DNA from: Microcaldota archaeon
Lineage (GTDB): Archaea > Micrarchaeota > Micrarchaeia > CAILAH01
Assembly: GCA_026419815.1 (NCBI GenBank)
Contig: JAOAKR010000028.1
Coordinates: 1 to 7,715, forward strand
Length of the DNA stretch: 7,715 nucleotides
Reading direction: 5' to 3'
This document shows positions 6,766 through 7,715 of this stretch, one piece after another. Position 1 is the stretch's first letter. Every line of letters begins with the position of its first letter. The notes under the pieces were generated by a model. It did not search any database. It had not been told where the DNA came from and was given only the letters and a program-made list of their open reading frames with translations. Both the position numbers and the translations under genes were made by a program.

Positions 6766-6774
6766 AAAATAAAA
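6766..6774 (-). promoter_or_regulatory. TATA-like element of pyruvate kinase
   Basis: On the minus strand this reads TTTTATTTT, centred 26 bases before the ATG at 6744. No strong Shine-Dalgarno site lies before the ATG. Both facts fit a leaderless transcript. Confidence 0.55.
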
Positions 6775-6881
6775 GCCCTACATAGCATCTGCACGCCTCC
6801 GAACTAATGAGTTAACGCCTCTTGGCCTAGCGAGGGGAGGATTGCTTGGCCGTATTGGCAGGCAAACTGCGGGACCGTATC

Positions 6882-6897
6882 CGAAAAACTTTAAATT
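6882..6897 (+). promoter_or_regulatory. BRE/TATA promoter of tRNA-Glu
   Basis: CGAAAAAC (purine-rich BRE-like) runs into TTTAAATT (6890-6897), centred about 30 bases before the first tRNA base. Transcription would begin a few bases upstream of 6924. This is the clearest promoter in the window. The preceding stretch, 6775-6880, shows only weak inverted repeats and no gene I can support. Confidence 0.75.
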
Positions 6898-6963
6898 AGT
6901 TCCATATCCTAAATCCAGCACGGGCTCCTGTAGTCTAGTCCGGTCAAGGACGTTGGCCTCTCA

Positions 6964-6999
6964 CAGCCAACCAGAGGGGGAGAGCCCCCTCAGGTTTCC
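6964..6999 (+). repeat. 36-nt direct repeat, copy 1 (starts at the splice site)
   Basis: This copy is identical to 7039-7074 over all 36 bases; the flanking bases differ on both sides. It folds as AACC-A-GAGGGGG, loop AGAG, CCCCCTC-A-GGTT, that is, 7 plus 4 pairs around one A-A mismatch. Its first base is the first intron base. Confidence 0.95.
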
Positions 7000-7038
7000 T
7001 GGGGATTCCTTGCACCCCCCTTCAACGGGGTGAGTCCT

Positions 7039-7074
7039 CAGCCAACCAGAGGGGGAGAGCCCCCTCAGGTTTCC
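7039..7074 (+). repeat. 36-nt direct repeat, copy 2
   Basis: This is the second exact copy, starting 75 bases after the first. It is followed by the 12 intron bases that complete the splice structure. Deleting one 75-base period would leave a 48-nt intron, close in size to the 38- and 40-nt introns nearby. Confidence 0.95.
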
Positions 7075-7107
7075 AAAGCTGGAGAACGCCGAAGACCCGG
7101 GTTCAAA

Positions 7108-7147
7108 AGAAGGGTGAGGGAGTGCCCTCCACCTTCTTAACTGAAAA
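7108..7147 (+). other. tRNA-Glu intron 2, 40 nt, in the T-loop (59/60)
   Basis: T54-T55-C56-A57 (7102-7105) pair perfectly with TGAA (7142-7145). Each side has a 3-base bulge (A7106-A7107/A7108 and A7146-A7147/T7148) cut after the second base. This gives the correct TTCAAAT loop. The intron body forms a hairpin through AGAAGG (7108-7113) and CCTTCT (7132-7137), with GGG/CCC inside. TAAC (7138-7141) is unpaired, so the inner helix is relaxed. Runs of A let the boundary slip without changing the mature tRNA. Confidence 0.88.
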
Positions 7148-7160
7148 TCCCGGCAGGAGC

Positions 7161-7172
7161 TTTCTTATTTTT
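7161..7172 (+). terminator. T-rich terminator of tRNA-Glu
   Basis: TTTCTTATTTTT begins directly at the 3' end of the tRNA, as expected for archaeal oligo-T termination. It overlaps the TATA-like element of the next gene. Confidence 0.6.
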
Positions 7173-7177
7173 AAATA
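7170..7177 (+). promoter_or_regulatory. TATA-like element before the second lipoprotein
   Basis: TTTAAATA is centred 24.5 bases before the ATG at 7198 but only 18.5 before the ATG at 7192. A Shine-Dalgarno-like GGGAG at 7182-7186 lies 5 bases before 7192. The promoter favours a leaderless start at 7198, while the ribosome site favours 7192 on a longer transcript. Confidence 0.5.
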
Positions 7178-7191
7178 TTGAGGGAGATGTA

Positions 7192-7715
7192 ATGCCTATG
7201 AAAGGGGTCATTTTTGCGCTTGCGCTAGCAATACTATTGTGTGGCTGTGTGGCACAGCTCGGCGAGGAAACTGGGGGCCAGCCCACTAATGAAACTGGGA
7301 ATGTGGGCGAGGTCGGGAACGAAAGTGCTGAGGCACCGCAAAACATAACCGTCGGGCCCTGCACCGCACCTACGCAGGGCGAGGTTGACGCGTGCCTGCT
7401 TGCCGAGGGGCTGTGCGAGAGTATAAAAGATGGCAATATGCACGATGAATGCCTTTTGGGAAAGCTCTCTTGCGGTGGCATTTTGGATAGTGCGTTGCGT
7501 GATGAGTGCAACACGCGGGCGCTCCAATGGCAATGCGCAAATGCGACGGATGTTGGCCTTTGCAAAGCGATAAGAAGCGGGGATTGGAAACATTGTGGCA
7601 GCAATACCGCCTGCATAATAGGATATGCTAATGCCACACATAACAGCAGCGTGTGCACGCTCATAAGCGATTACAACGCAGTTGCCTGCCGGGCAATCGT
7701 TGAGGGGAACTATAT
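7192..7715 (+). CDS. Cysteine-repeat lipoprotein, 3' truncated by the window edge
   Basis: The frame is open from the ATG at 7192 to the end (174 codons visible, no stop). Residues 1-18 are a short signal peptide (K4, then a hydrophobic core) ending in the lipobox LCGC with C19 as the likely lipidated residue. This predicts a protein tethered outside the membrane. Residues 23-56 are a flexible linker rich in G, E, N and T. After it come repeats with the pattern C-x2-I-x7/8-C: C75/I78/C87, C94/I97/C106, C124/I127/C135 and C155/I158/C166, spaced 19 to 31 residues. I recall similar short cysteine repeats in surface proteins of DPANN archaea, but I assign no function. The start could also be the ATG at 7198 (MKGVIF). 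The gene follows tRNA-Glu on the same strand and is probably separately transcribed. Confidence 0.85.
   Translation, partial: MPMKGVIFALALAILLCGCVAQLGEETGGQPTNETGNVGEVGNESAEAPQNITVGPCTAPTQGEVDACLLAEGLCESIKDGNMHDECLLGKLSCGGILDSALRDECNTRALQWQCANATDVGLCKAIRSGDWKHCGSNTACIIGYANATHNSSVCTLISDYNAVACRAIVEGNY

Larger units (their letters stand above)
6964..7086 (+). other. tRNA-Glu intron 1, 123 nt, at position 37/38
   Basis: The splice structure is a canonical bulge-helix-bulge. C32-T33-C34-T35 (6958-6961) pair with GGAG (7081-7084, one G-T pair). The bulges are C36-A37/C6964 and A7085-A7086/C7087. The inner helix AGC (6965-6967) pairs with GCT (7078-7080). The interior consists of a 36-nt repeat, a 39-nt spacer, an identical 36-nt repeat and a 12-nt tail. 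The spacer can fold through CACCCC/GGGGTG. The boundary can slip by one base in either direction without changing the product. Confidence 0.88.
6924..7161 (+). tRNA. tRNA-Glu(CUC) interrupted by two introns
   Basis: The acceptor arms GCTCCTG (6924-6930) and CAGGAGC (7154-7160) pair perfectly. The D-stem GTCT/GGAC (6933-6936, 6948-6951) encloses AGTCCGGTCAA. The anticodon stem TTGGC (6953-6957) pairs with GCCGA (7088-7092, one G-T pair) across a 123-nt intron. The spliced loop is CTCTCAC with anticodon CTC at 6960-6962. The T-stem CCGGG (7097-7101) pairs with CCCGG (7149-7153), and the spliced T-loop is TTCAAAT with a 40-nt intron inside it. The joined 3' part reads GCCGAAGACCCGGG, close to methanogen tRNA-Glu as I recall it. 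The mature length is 75 nt including position 73, and CCA is not encoded. Position 73 is T (7161), where archaeal tRNA-Glu normally has A. A GCCAA at 6966-6970 would also pair with TTGGC, but it lies in the intron and gives an 8-base loop. Confidence 0.92.

Noticed and set aside
6775..6880. Possible further tRNA or C/D guide RNA
   Set aside because: Short inverted repeats exist (for example AACT/AGTT), but there is no T-arm motif, no acceptor pairing and no clear C or D boxes.
6953..6970. Intronless anticodon arm using GCCAA right after the loop
   Set aside because: It gives an 8-base loop and leaves no proper variable loop and T-arm. GCCGA at 7088 leads directly into a standard tRNA-Glu 3' half.
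6964..7074. A two-repeat CRISPR array (36-nt repeat, 39-nt spacer)
   Set aside because: The sizes fit, but there are only two repeats, no cas genes, and the first copy starts at a tRNA splice site. Both copies lie wholly inside a tRNA intron whose splice structure uses the flanking bases.
7137..7664. Minus-strand open frames opposite the second lipoprotein
   Set aside because: The plus strand gives a signal peptide, a lipobox and regular cysteine repeats. The minus-strand frames are shadows and one overlaps the tRNA.

Overview
The window reads as archaeal, most likely from a small-genome DPANN-type lineage (Micrarchaeota or Diapherotrites would fit; this is inference). The evidence is: two tRNA genes without encoded CCA, both carrying bulge-helix-bulge introns, one of them in the T-loop; TATA-like boxes 25-29 bases from start codons with no Shine-Dalgarno site, typical of leaderless archaeal transcripts; an alanine-aminotransferase-like protein and a protein-disulfide-oxidoreductase-like fold with archaeal relatives; and two cysteine-rich lipoproteins. 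The first 19 bases exactly match the Nextera transposase mosaic end, so the true genomic sequence starts at about base 20.

Layout, left to right. Bases 20-61 look like the last codons of an upstream gene, followed after 4 bases by a 671-residue cysteine-rich lipoprotein (66-2081, +). This converges on a class I aminotransferase of the alanine aminotransferase type (2100-3272, -). The aminotransferase and a two-domain thioredoxin-fold protein that has lost both CxxC pairs (3326-3922, +) diverge from what looks like one shared palindromic TATA element at 3295-3300. The thioredoxin-fold gene converges on an MscS-type mechanosensitive channel (3970-5031, -). Upstream of the channel lies a stretch of about 190 bases with hairpins and a 45-base tandem duplication, then an intron-containing tRNA-Ser(UGA) (5246-5367, +). 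A T9A5 run separates that tRNA from a convergent pyruvate kinase gene (5383-6744, -).

Bases 6775-6880 hold no gene I can support. A good BRE/TATA at 6882-6897 then precedes tRNA-Glu(CUC) (6924-7161, +). This tRNA is interrupted twice: by a 123-nt intron at position 37/38 and by a 40-nt intron in the T-loop at 59/60. The larger intron contains two identical 36-nt repeats that each fold into a GC-rich hairpin. The first repeat starts exactly at the 5' splice site. The window ends inside a second cysteine-rich lipoprotein gene (7192 to the edge, +) that carries a C-x2-I-x7/8-C repeat.

Functionally, pyruvate kinase and the alanine-type aminotransferase meet at pyruvate, but they are separate transcription units here. 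No defence island, integrase or insertion sequence is visible. The most unusual content is in the two tRNA loci: a T-loop intron, an apparent expansion inside an intron, and local tandem duplications associated with strong G-rich/C-rich hairpins.
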